Shown piece after piece: positions 46,701 through 58,100 of a stretch of 64,000 nucleotides of DNA (its first letter is position 1; every line of letters starts with the position of its first letter). The DNA comes from Dimorphilus gyrociliatus (lineage: Eukaryota; Annelida; Polychaeta; Dinophilidae): assembly GCA_904063045.1 (NCBI GenBank), contig CAJFCJ010000007.1, forward strand, positions 1,632,873-1,696,872, in the 5' to 3' direction. Made by a program: the position numbers and the translations under genes. The notes below the pieces were generated by a model that saw only the letters and a list, made by a program, of their open reading frames with translations, ran no database searches and was not told the DNA's origin.

Positions 46701-49413
46701 GCAGTTCTTTTTCAATGTCATTCGATCGTGCGCGTGTCACACATCTCAGCTTACAATTCTAAACTATAGTAAGCCGGAAGAAGTGTATAGGAAATCGACG
46801 ATCGGCAAATTTTCGCCCTCGGAGTCGAAACCCTCGAAAATAAATCCTTCTTAGTACTCAACCGTCTTTTACGGGTCTTCAAAACTAACAATCTTTAAGC
46901 CCAGAGGCACAGTTTCATAGAGCACCTGTCCTTTTATGTTATTCTCTGCATCTATTGCATCACTTATGCCTTTAATTAAAATTAAATAACTAGATATGTA
47001 CGTGAAATAGAAAAATGCTATTAAAAAAGCTGGAGTATAGTTAATAGACGGAAAGCGAAAACTTAAAAAGGTAAAGTTATAAATTAGCTCTTACAGGTGT
47101 ATTGTAAAGCTCATAACTTTTGCAATTTTGTCATCAACCGCCACTTCGCAGCTGCTCGATGTATATTTTATTCCCTTAATGGTACACATTTATGTTTTAT
47201 TGTAAGAGACAGATTTTTTCTATCCATATCCTGTTTTAATGTGCTCAAAAAAATGTAGTTGCATGTCAATTTGATGCATGCTATATATAAGAATCTATAT
47301 ATACATAGTGTATATACCGATTACGTATATAAATGCGGGCTTTTGTCACGCTGAGAATATAAAAAGTACGATAGGAATCCGTGGGGTATGAATAAAAAGT
47401 TTCGACTTGAATATATTTGTTTTTATATAAATGTCGCTTATATAGTATGCGTAAGCCTCCAGCGGTTTAACCGCTCCTTTTGAACTATAGAGAAACGGGA
47501 GAGGAGGTATAATTAAATAGTTACGACTTCTTTAATAAATTCAGAGGGTTAAGAGAGGAAAACGCGGGTAATTAGAGTTTCTTTTTAAGTGTGAGAATTA
47601 AAGGTTAATTTTCCATTCAATACAGTTAGAAAGAGCGAAAACGAGCCAGGTGAGCAATATTTTTTATTTTTATTATTATTGTATTGAACTATTGGAGTTG
47701 TCGTAAGTACGAGACCCCTTCTACGACTTTTTTTGCTTCCATAAAAAGGCGGAAAAGATATAAATCAAACGTCTGAGAATCTCATCAACAATCCTCTATC
47801 GACATTCTTTCCGGGCCTAACCTCGTCGCTCGGTTCTCTTTTATAATAGGCTTATAGGTCGAAGGGAAGCGATTATCTTTAGGGAGGGTAGGAGCTGTCA
47901 GATGAACAAAGAACGCGTTTTCTGCTCCTCAACGTTCTGTGGCAGGCGTTTGTAACCTTTTTTCCATAAGAACATACTCTCCTCGTGATTTCGAAAGGGT
48001 ATTTTCTGACAGTCGTCATTACCCGGGCCTGTAATTTTAAGCCGAGCCTGCAGGCCCTTTTGTGCTCTTCTTGTCCAAAAAAAAGTTAACGTTCCACAAG
48101 GATCTTTAGGGAATAGTTGGCACATTAACAATTCCTAATATTTACATCGTATCGAGATAAAACGTAAATTGCATCCTCTTTTCACTACGTCATTTTAGAA
48201 TGCATAAAGATTACTATCTAAATGTCTATTTTGCATGTGGCGTCAAGCAGCGTCTCCTTCTCTAACTTCCGCAGTTTTATTCACTATACATCCAAACCGT
48301 TAAAACAAGCCGTCCCCATCAAAGGATACTTTAATTGACCTATTTCTAGTATAATTAATGGCGTGCAATTCGGTTAATTTTATGCTTCGTCTGCCTTCAC
48401 CAGACGGCCAAAACTTGTTTTCCTATCGAAAATATGTTAATTATTGAGCGGTCAAATAGTTGTAAGCGCGAAATAGAGATGGAGAAATATAGGCCACTTC
48501 TGAGTTTTCCTTTTCATATGTCGGCGATTTCAATAGCACTAAGAGAATTAGTGCACTACTCGAACGTTTGCGCATGCTTACCTTCGCTTTAAGAAATCTC
48601 TTTTCAAGATTATGACATCATTGCTTGCTATTAGTGAGTAGTGTTAAAATTGACGTCAATTCTGGAAGTAGATGTCTTTCTGTCATTTCAAGCTTGGTCG
48701 TCAGATGGTTAAGTATAGCACATATTTTAACATTTTACTACCCTAAGAATAAATTTTTTTCAGCAGAATAATTTATCTTCATCAAATTCGTTTTCGAGCA
48801 TTCCCTCCCAACGATCAACTTGCTTTTTACTTCTTTCACAGGATCATAAAGGTATAGGCCTATTTTGTGACTACATTATAACTGACGCCTAACGTGCGAA
48901 AGCGCATGCAATACTTATACAATAAAACGCTGAAATGATGTAAGATTACTCTCTACGCAATTAGCATTAGCATTAAAATCTCCAATAAAATTCTTAAATT
49001 AAAGTCAGGTCAATTTGTTATTGCAAAGCATTGCGTGTGGACTTTCACTTTTAATAGAGTATACGAAGTTTTGACGTTTTATTGATATTATCCGCATCCG
49101 TTAAACTTTATCTAAATTGTATTTAAATGATTAAATGACCGCCTCCTTGAACGGCAGTTAGAGATAGTACACGGATTCGACATTTTGAATGGTCGAAAAC
49201 GAGAATATTTAAATAGGACAGGTATTTAAAAAAAGGGAAATTATGAGAATATTTATGATATTTAAAGCAGATTAAAAAAGCGTTTAAAAAACATAAGCCG
49301 CAATAAAGTAATCGATCTGTAGTAACGTAAATCGACCATCCAATCGTCTTTCAGTAGAGGCGTGGTCTATTCTATTCATCTGAACCGCCATACAATTCAG
49401 TCGAGTCTTAGAC
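43748..49413. other. 5.7-kb gene-free block, less AT-rich
   Basis: This is the largest gene-free intergenic interval in the window. Small open frames occur, but none is longer than about 80 codons or resembles a family, and splice-linked exons could not be assembled. Its base composition is visibly more balanced than the other intergenic gaps and the chondroitin synthase intron. The left two-thirds holds the CACCTG cluster described separately. This pattern fits regulatory DNA. Confidence 0.55.
43784..47652. promoter_or_regulatory. Cluster of 15 CACCTG/CAGGTG E-boxes
   Basis: CACCTG or its complement CAGGTG starts at 43784, 44297, 44516, 44703, 44885, 45262, 45647, 45703, 45830, 46250, 46385, 46594, 46923, 47094 and 47647. 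Eight of these extend to GCACCTGT on one strand or the other. By a rough hand estimate from base composition about one would be expected in 3.9 kb. CACCTG(T) is the core bound by Snail/Scratch and ZEB zinc-finger repressors and by some class I/II bHLH dimers. The sites are spread singly, not as a tandem repeat. Which gene is controlled is not known. Confidence 0.65.
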
Positions 49414-50367
49414 ATGGCCCGAGTAAGAGATGAAATTAACAGAACACCTTTGCAGGATATTTCTAACTGCTCTGCTGGGGAACTCCGTCTGAGCGACCTT
49501 GAAACGTCGAGGAATACAATAGAAGATCTCTTGGATAATTCTTTACCTTTCGATATGTTCTCGATCAACAGCTGCTCAATATCTGGTCAAATATCATCAG
49601 CGAAAAAAAGAAGAAAGTCAGCAACATCAATTAATGATGAAAATCGACCTCCTTTCAGAACTTCACTTTTAAATTGTATTGGTCTCAGTCCTCCAAGTGA
49701 TGAGAATTGTAAAACGGCATGTATTCAAAGACTATCTCCGTGTTCCGGCTATAGTAGTGACAATAGTAGGCCTAAAGCACTATCAAATGGTTCATCTACG
49801 GCATTTAGACGTGTAGCCTCATCGTCGTCGGCCTCCAGCCAAGATACACTAGAGAATTCGATTAAATCGGCTCCAGCCTTTCCTTCTACCATCAGACTGC
49901 CATTAACCGATTTCAGACCAAATTCCCTCGATATTCCCCGTAGGCCAAGAGAAAGAATAGTCCCACCAGACGCTGGGTACACATTGCCAAATAAAACTTG
50001 CTCCTTAGAAAGATGTAGTCTCCGCTCCGCTTCGCCTCACGATCTCTCCTTTCATGCCGATCACGTTTATGCTACTATCGATGATTACAATCAAAAAAGG
50101 GTCACTTCTATGGCTCCGACATTACCTCCTCGAAGAAAAGTACAAAAAAGAAAAACCATTGCGACAAGGATGAAAGATACTGATATAGTTGAATTAGATT
50201 CTGCTCATGTTTATACTGTCAAAGATGTTTTGCAAAGTTACGCGGAATTCACAGCGGATGTTCCAATGGATGAATTTAGAAAAGGAGCAAAAATTTCGAA
50301 AGTTAGAACTGTAGACGGTTCAGCTAATATTTTCAAACCAGTCTTGCCAGCTCCTACCCTCTTGTAA
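49414..50367 (+). CDS. Unidentified protein with cyclin-B-like destruction box
   Basis: This is an intronless 317-residue protein that I do not recognise. The extreme N-terminus contains NRTPLQDISN, a full RxxLxxIxN destruction box very like that of cyclin B (RTALGDIGN), which suggests APC/C-dependent turnover. Next come a basic KKRRKS patch, a serine-rich middle (SSSSASSQD), a proline-rich SH3-ligand-like PTLPPRRKV near 240, and tyrosine sites HVYATIDDY and HVYTVKD that resemble phosphotyrosine motifs. The C-terminal 70 residues (VELDSAHVYTVKDVLQSYAE onward) look the most ordered. The gene follows a long regulatory-looking block. Adaptor-like and cell-cycle-linked is the furthest I would go, and only by inference. 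Confidence 0.75.
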   Translation: MARVRDEINRTPLQDISNCSAGELRLSDLETSRNTIEDLLDNSLPFDMFSINSCSISGQISSAKKRRKSATSINDENRPPFRTSLLNCIGLSPPSDENCKTACIQRLSPCSGYSSDNSRPKALSNGSSTAFRRVASSSSASSQDTLENSIKSAPAFPSTIRLPLTDFRPNSLDIPRRPRERIVPPDAGYTLPNKTCSLERCSLRSASPHDLSFHADHVYATIDDYNQKRVTSMAPTLPPRRKVQKRKTIATRMKDTDIVELDSAHVYTVKDVLQSYAEFTADVPMDEFRKGAKISKVRTVDGSANIFKPVLPAPTLL

Positions 50368-52195
50368 CCGGAAGCGAGAAGAAAAGAAGCGACTTGGGTG
50401 GCTTTTTCAGGCCTGAAACGGGATTCGGCAGTGGGGTCAACTATCATTGAATTATGTGCTGCTTAACCGCTCTGCGATTACTTCCCTCTTTCCCATTTAT
50501 CGATTGACTGTGTTGAACTCCGGAGGAAGTGACTATGTGAAGGAACGCATATGCTGTAAACTATAATAGTGTCACTCAGCACGATATTACCCGTCTTTAC
50601 GACATCTGGTCATGTGCCGAAGGCTGTTCAGAATATTCAGTATTGTTATTCTAACTGCAATTGTGTGTAAATACAATTTATGACTGTTGTACATATAATT
50701 AAGTATAAGATATACTAGGCCTGAAACACCAACCCGACAGATGGCGTTTACGGTAAATTAAACTTGAACAGTAGGAAGGTAATCATACTGTAAAATTGTA
50801 ATTGCAACACGCTAAGGATGTTGCGTAAAAATTGCAGATGCCGACTTTTTGAGATTTTGCATTAAGTTTTATAAAGAAATTGGTCAAGTATGCAAAAATA
50901 CGTTTACCGTGAGAACGCCGGTCACTTCAAAGAGACGCTTTGAACGGAGGAACAAACACGAGTACAAAAGAAATGAATAGCAATAGGGCCTTGTTCATTT
51001 TTTACTTTAGGCCATATAAAGATCGAGCCGCTCGTTTTATATTCATTGTCGCTTCTAATGGTCAGCAGAAGTGTAAATATATGCATAATGAATCGAGCAA
51101 ACATATTTACAATTTCCTTCCTCCCCAAATTAATTCAAATACCTTCCGAAATCCTTCTCCCTCTCTATTACCTGTAATTAACACTTGCCAGTGGTCAACA
51201 CGTGCTGAGGTTTTAACCTTTGACTGACCCGATTCGAATCACGTGATAACTGATTGACGTACACGCTACATTAACAATTGTTGAAAGGCTAATTGGAAGT
51301 TTCTTAGATAAACATATGCCGCAGTTAAAACTTATCAATTTGAAAATTAAGAGAATTTAATGCCTTTAAAAGCGAAGTACTCTTTTTAATTAGTAAAATT
51401 GTCGAAAGAGAACTTTCTTTCAAGTTAGTTTAAGTTGTTGCGTACAGATGCATACTGTTGTGCCCTCTTTTCCAAATCATTAAAGTAATTTCTTTTGATA
51501 AATACTCATATCAAAAATCAATTAATTCTAATGACTTGTGAAATGGAAAAGTGATTGAAATAAATTAGAAATATTGTACTATGAAGATTTTTAAATGGTA
51601 TTCTAGTTTTGTCATTATGCGAATATAATAGGTATATGTTTTCTATAATTTGAATTTACTAGATGGCGTTACTTGAATATATTAAATGGAAAAAAATTAA
51701 GGTAACTCTTTCTGTGTATTGAAACAATAAAAATCTGGCAAGTTGATATTACATGTTTATTATATTTTTATTATTATTAACGAATAAAGTAATACATTTC
51801 TACATAAAACATTTTGTAAAACAAGTTTAATTATATTCTTATCCATCGATAAAATTTTAAGCATGTAAAAAGCACAAATTTGCGCAGTGTAACAAAAGTT
51901 CTACTCTTTTATATAATTAACAAATAATTTTTTGCGTTACTTGCTTTCATGTGCTACGTAACACATATACATGTTACAATTATAACTTTATGATTGACAA
52001 ATACATGGTTCAAGTGATTAAATAACATGCACATTTAGTTTAAGTAATGAATCTTTCACCGGATTGCAAACAGATATTCCTCCTTGAAACGTCATATTTA
52101 TTCTCAAGCAGCACTCCGAAAAAGGCTTTGACCAACAATGAATTAGTTGATATTAATATAAAATGCAGTTTGGCACATTGGAATTTTCCATGACT
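50368..52195. other. Convergent non-coding region
   Basis: 1.8 kb between two convergent genes. The left part is probably the 3' untranslated region of the destruction-box gene. From about 51300 rightward it is AT-rich. No coding content is supported. Confidence 0.4.
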
Positions 52196-55100
52196 TTAAT
52201 GAGTTGGACAAGGAGGTAAGTCACACAATCGACGCTCAAGATTTTTGCAATCAGACCCATACAGAACTTTTCGTGTCCTTTCCTTTACAATTCGTACATA
52301 ATTTCGTGGACTCCTACAACTTCTGCTACATTTTGACCATTCAGACCAAGGCCCAACTGCACAACAACTTCTCTTGTCTCTGCCTACGCATTGTTTAGAT
52401 TTCTTTAATTTTGTAGGACATTGCTTTCCGCCATTAGCAGATTTTCGAAGAATTCTTCGCGTTTTATATTTAAGACAAGAGTCTTTATTACACTTGGACC
52501 ATTTAGACCATTTTGATACTCTACAATGAATTGGTGAAGATCCCGAGACATAATCTGAAGTACAGAAAATGATTTTAAATATAAATACTAGATGGCGCTA
52601 CGCTTTCCATCTTACTTTTGATTCTGCTGTGTATGATATTTCCCTTTATCTTTCTCATATGGTTTGCACAAACATTCATGCATACAGAATATGATTTAAA
52701 GTTGTTTTTATTTCCTTGACAACCAAAATATACAAAGTGACTGCATTGATCTGCAGTGGCATTGTAGAACCAACGAGTATGGGCAGCCATACATTCACCA
52801 GAATCGCTGGGCTTCGAACAAATATCTGCGGAAATAAAATTATGAGACCTGATAGTTCAACTAGTTAATCTAACTTGTTAAATTCTCCATTTTTATGGCC
52901 TTTTCACAGTCCGTATACTTTGCCTGGCATTTAACAGTTTCGGAAACATCTTTTGTGCAAAAACGTGCAGCAGTCGAATTTATATAAGACCTTTTCCGTC
53001 TCTTAACACCGTAACCGCACGATACAGAGCAAGGGCTCCACTCAGACCAAGGCCATGTAGCACAGGGATCATTAAAATCTCCACAATATCCTTTTGCTGC
53101 TCTACAGCTTTCAACTTTTCTCAAAGATATACCGCAATAGGTTTCATTGGCGTCTTTGTTTATAAAATGTCGAGTCTTGTAACGAATACCTTTTTCACAG
53201 GTCGCACTACAAACGCTCCAGGGTCCGAATTCTGTTAGAGCACAAAAACTTTTCAACATAGACAGTTTTTCTCTTTCCATAGCTGTCATTTTGATATATT
53301 GATTGAAAGGTAACACATCCTCTTCATGAGCAGGACTTTTTTCATCCTCATCTTTCCCAAAATCAAGAGATGGAAAATTTTCATCAAGCTCATTCTCTCC
53401 ATTACAAAGTTTTATATCGGTATCATATTTTGGTTGTAGGCGTTTGATTATCAGTTTTGCTACCGGTTTGATAGGTCTTGATTGATACCATGGAGAATAT
53501 TTACTATTTGGCCAAGAATTGTCTATGGCTCGTATTTTTTGTCGAGGATTACTTTCTTTGTTTCTACTTTTATATGTTATGCCATCATCAGTTCCAGCAT
53601 CCCAAGGATACAGATCAATAATTTTACGCTTTATCCAAGTACAATTGTCACATAAGTTTAAATTAGATATCCCTGCACACCAATCAGGCGAGGGACCCAG
53701 CATTGTTAGAAAAGAAAGATAGTGGCGTTTTCTGTCAACGCTAAAGTATGCCCATCTGTAAAACATTTAACGGTTAAATTTTGTAAAAGTAATAATTTTA
53801 ATTAAAATCTTATTTATATTCCAAATACATTACTTTTTCTGTAATAATTTTGTTCTTCTATGCCAAGATATGCCTCTTGTCTTAACAACTGTTCTAATAA
53901 ATCTTGAATTTCTTCGCATTTCGCTCTCAAGCTTTTGAGTGTGAGCATATTCGCACACACTCTGAACTGCATCACTAGCGTATTCTCCATATTTCCATAT
54001 GGAATAGTCCCTACTATGTGATGCTCCAGTAATGGGGGACCAGTGTGCAAATGCGAGTGCTGTAAAAAAAAGAAAATTGCAAAAAATGCAAGAGTAACTG
54101 AATAACCCTTCAAGTCAGAGTTCCTCCTCATCAACTATATTGACTAAATAGGCCAAAGTTAGATAGTCGCCTAAGGGTTTGTTCATTTACTTGATGGCAT
54201 TATGTCCCATCAACTGCTGTATAGCAGTCTGTGTATGTACGTAGATTTTAATGCCACTGATCGATTTATTTTTTCATATGAATAATTCACTCTTAATTGT
54301 GCTTTGGCATAAGTAGAAATTTTTATCCTTTTCATTTTGCGAAAGTGAAATTAACCAACTTTTAAACAGCTTGCCCTTATCGAAAATGTACTTTATCTAA
54401 TCGATGATAGGTGATATCAAGAAAAAAAATATGCCGATAGCAAGAAATCGCAGTTTCATATGAAGCTCATGAAGCAATTTAAAAGCGACTATGACTGTCC
54501 CGGCGGGCATTGTCCGATTCTCAATTACGATAAGAGAAGAATAAATAAGAAAACACGCGTCTGCGTTTATTTTCTTAACGGGCATGAGGGATGGTTGGAA
54601 GTTTTTTTATGATGAAAAGAGTTTTTACTATACTTTTCCGCGACAAGGACTTGTAATGGAATTACTAGATGAAATAGGTCGTTCTTTGCTTCAGGCAATT
54701 TACATTTACAATCGCTGTAAAGATATATTAAGAGAGAAAAATGGTAGGAAAAGGTAGAAGAGGTTGAGGTATAAAGGTCGACCATACGATATTGATTACA
54801 TTATCGTTGGTAATAGATAATGGAGTTTGGTGTTGCTCAGCGTAACCGATAACTGTGTGTGTTTGTTCTGGCAAACAGGTGTGTTTGTCGCAGGGCTCGT
54901 TCGACTTGCATCTATAATCGATCGTCGATTACTCACAAAATGGTATTTACACAGATAGTGAGCCAATCTCTCACATTCGGTGAGAGATTTTACGCGGTGG
55001 GGGAAATAATGCCAACTTACGAGTGGGAAATTGCTTGGGAAATGTTTCCTTCGTCCATAAACCTTCGAATTTCATCCGATATTTTGCAGATCCACAAGGG

Positions 55101-58100
55101 CAGCAGTTTTTCGGAGGTGAAACATTACGTTTCACTTTTTCTGTAGTATTTAAAAATATTAACTGTCTTTTAAATTCTGGTGATTTTACCTTTCATTTCG
55201 CAGAGTTTTTTTGTCAAGGCGCCGTCATCTTTGTACCAGATGTCGTTGTATGAAATGACAGTTGCCCTGGAAAAAAGATTCCCTGTGATTTTTTTTATTA
55301 ATTTTCTGGATTAAATAGCCGTTTAACCCTCACATGCGAACTAGGGATAAGAGATGCAATTACGCTAATGTTACTGTCAACAGCCCTATTTCAACCATGT
55401 AAAATCGGCAAAGAGCCGAGTCACGTTCGTTGCTGTTTGACTGCATTAAGCGCTAATCCGCACGAGTTTTAGCAGATTAACTCGCTAACCTTGCTTATGG
55501 TATATGTTTATATAGAAATATGTTGCGTTACAGGTAAAAAAAAACAGTTTATATTCTCTTGGGTCTTTGGTTTTCAACCAAATAAAGCAGCTAAATTAAA
55601 AACGACAGTCGAATGCAATGTGAAGATCAATTTTCGGGAGTGAGTTAGCAGTTTGTCCGTTTTAAAGGTTAGTCGGAAAATAAACATCTAGGAATAACTA
55701 AACTGTTTGTACACTCTTTTCTCTCGAATTAATCATCAATCCATGTTTGATTTATATCTTCTAACAAATATAATGAATATATAATACATTTCAAGTACGG
55801 ACATAATGATATGCGAATTAAGTTCATTCCGGCAAGTAATCAACTATCGATTCATACGATCAGGTTATTTATGGTATATGAATACTCTCATTTCAAAACA
55901 AAGACTTGATTCATTGTTCCTTTTCGTCGAAAACTATCAAATGACATAAGTAAAAAGATTTTGTGTACTTAAACGAAAAGTATAATAAATGACTTTGAAA
56001 AGTTTCTACCACAAGAGCATATATTTCTACCTAACCTTTTCAAGCACGTGCAGTAAACCAGTCTGTAATGACTGCCGACTTTCCCTCTACCCTTTAGTGA
56101 GGCTATTTATTCATTGTTGTAAAACTTTACCATGATTTATACTTATAAAAACTAATACTTGTTTCCGATCATATGACCGTATAATAACACAGTTACAACA
56201 TGGAAACAAACCTGAATTCCACGCATCCTGCTCCACTGACAGGCGCCGTCCAGACTAGTTGAGTATCCCTCTTCTTATGGCTATAGCTATGCGTGAGCAC
56301 ATATGGGCACATTGAAGCTTTTTTTGAATCATTATCCATAGGCTATATAGGAAAAAAATAGGGAAAAGACGATGAAAAAAGTAATAAAAGGACAAAGAAA
56401 GTTAAAAAAGGCGTGTGAGTCGCATAATCGACGCCCTCAAGCAGGAAAAAACTGTCTGTAGGCGGCTAATTGGTGCACGATTATGTGGCTAAAGGAGAGA
56501 GAAAATGGGACAGTAGAATTAGCGATTAAATTACGAAGAAAAAACGTCTTTTGACGTGTGCCAAAAATTTAGTTCGCTTCGTTAACCTTTACGGAGAGAT
56601 TTTTTAGCTTTTTGTTCGCCTAACCGAATCTGACGGACTGTACCAACTGCAAATACTGCGGGCATTAGCGCCACGGCTGCACTTCGTCTGCATAGACTGG
56701 AGCGAATTATGAAACGCATCGCAATCACTCAACTGCTCGTCTATAATGTATACAGTATAGTAGACAAGCGAATCGCTTCCATAAAACTAAGCAAAAACTT
56801 TATCCTTAACTAGGGACGAGCAGGTGTCTATTGAAAACTCTAATGTCACTGGCTGCAACCCTACGACCTGTAAAAGCTCTTTAACAAAAGAGCTAGACTA
56901 TCGAATGTCGCCCTATTCCCGTGTATTATTAAAGTATGCATTACCCGCACCTTTTTTTGACTATGCTGATGGACCACACAAAAATTCCTTTCGTTGAAAT
57001 AAGTATTTAACTTCTCTGAGTCAGACTTAAAAATCAGGCAAAAAACTAGAGAATTTTCGTTTTTCATACTCATCTACCTGATGAAAAAATTCGCAAGAAT
57101 CACGATATAATCAGTATTTGTTTGTTTTAGGTCACAGCGCAGCTAATCGAACAGGATATACAGAGCGTATACGAACCGTATACTATTTCAACATTGGCTA
57201 ATCGAAGTATATACGGTTTGAATAATATGAATGGTATCGAGTTACGAAGCCGTATATTATTTGTTATACTAGGGAAAAACCATAGAACTGAAATTTTCGT
57301 GATGTATATGCAACCTAACTAAAACCAGATAGGCTAATAAGCTCGGACCCTATTAAACCAAATAAATAGGGTGGAAAAAAAACAAGGAGATCCCTTATCC
57401 AAAAGCAAACTTCAATTTCTGACAGGGTTATCGACACCATCGGTCAAGCGTATCGGTTGTGATAACAGAAGAGACCGTGATAGTAAGATTTAGAAAATTT
57501 TCTTATAGAGCTAAAGAACAAGACAATTTCTTTTCTTTACTTAACTATATTTGTATAAGCATCAAAGCGTCGACAAGCAGCTGGGCAAGCGCAGTTAACG
57601 ACCCCCCAATTAATCTACTCACGCCCCAAGAAGTTCTGATGAAGCCGAACGTGGTGGGGGAGGGTGTGAGCCGATAGTGATTCGAGATAACGCTTATCAA
57701 CCGTCTGTCATTAGGCGCAAATGTTCGACACTCAATATGTTTCTTCTGATAACAGAATAAGCAAACCAACGTCTTCTTAATATACACGCAAAACTCATTA
57801 GCGCCCCCATCATTTCCCGTTAAACAAAGACAAACAAATAAGAGTGTTTTACTAGCATTATCCAACCAAAAAATGTTTTATCTCTCATTTTGTTATAATG
57901 CTTTATTTTTGTTACTTTCTTTAGTGCCCCGATATTGAAGGATCAACGAACGTGATGAGGCATTCCCTTATTAGCTTTCACAATTGGTGAGCCGCCAGCA
58001 GATGTGGCATTGTAAGGCGATCTCTTCCTGGATCTGTAGCTCTGTGTAAGGCGGCAGCTGTTCATTTTTGCTGCGTTAAGCAGCTAGTGACGTCCAATTC

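Noticed and set aside
53814-54134. 106-codon frame starting MMRRNSDLKG across spondin exon 6
   Set aside because: It reads exon 6 in a different frame from the conserved spondin domain; the ATG lies in intron 5.
57545-57865. 106-codon minus-strand frame in spondin intron 2
   Set aside because: No domain or family pattern, no Reeler-type residues, and the true exon 3 was found at 56212-56342.
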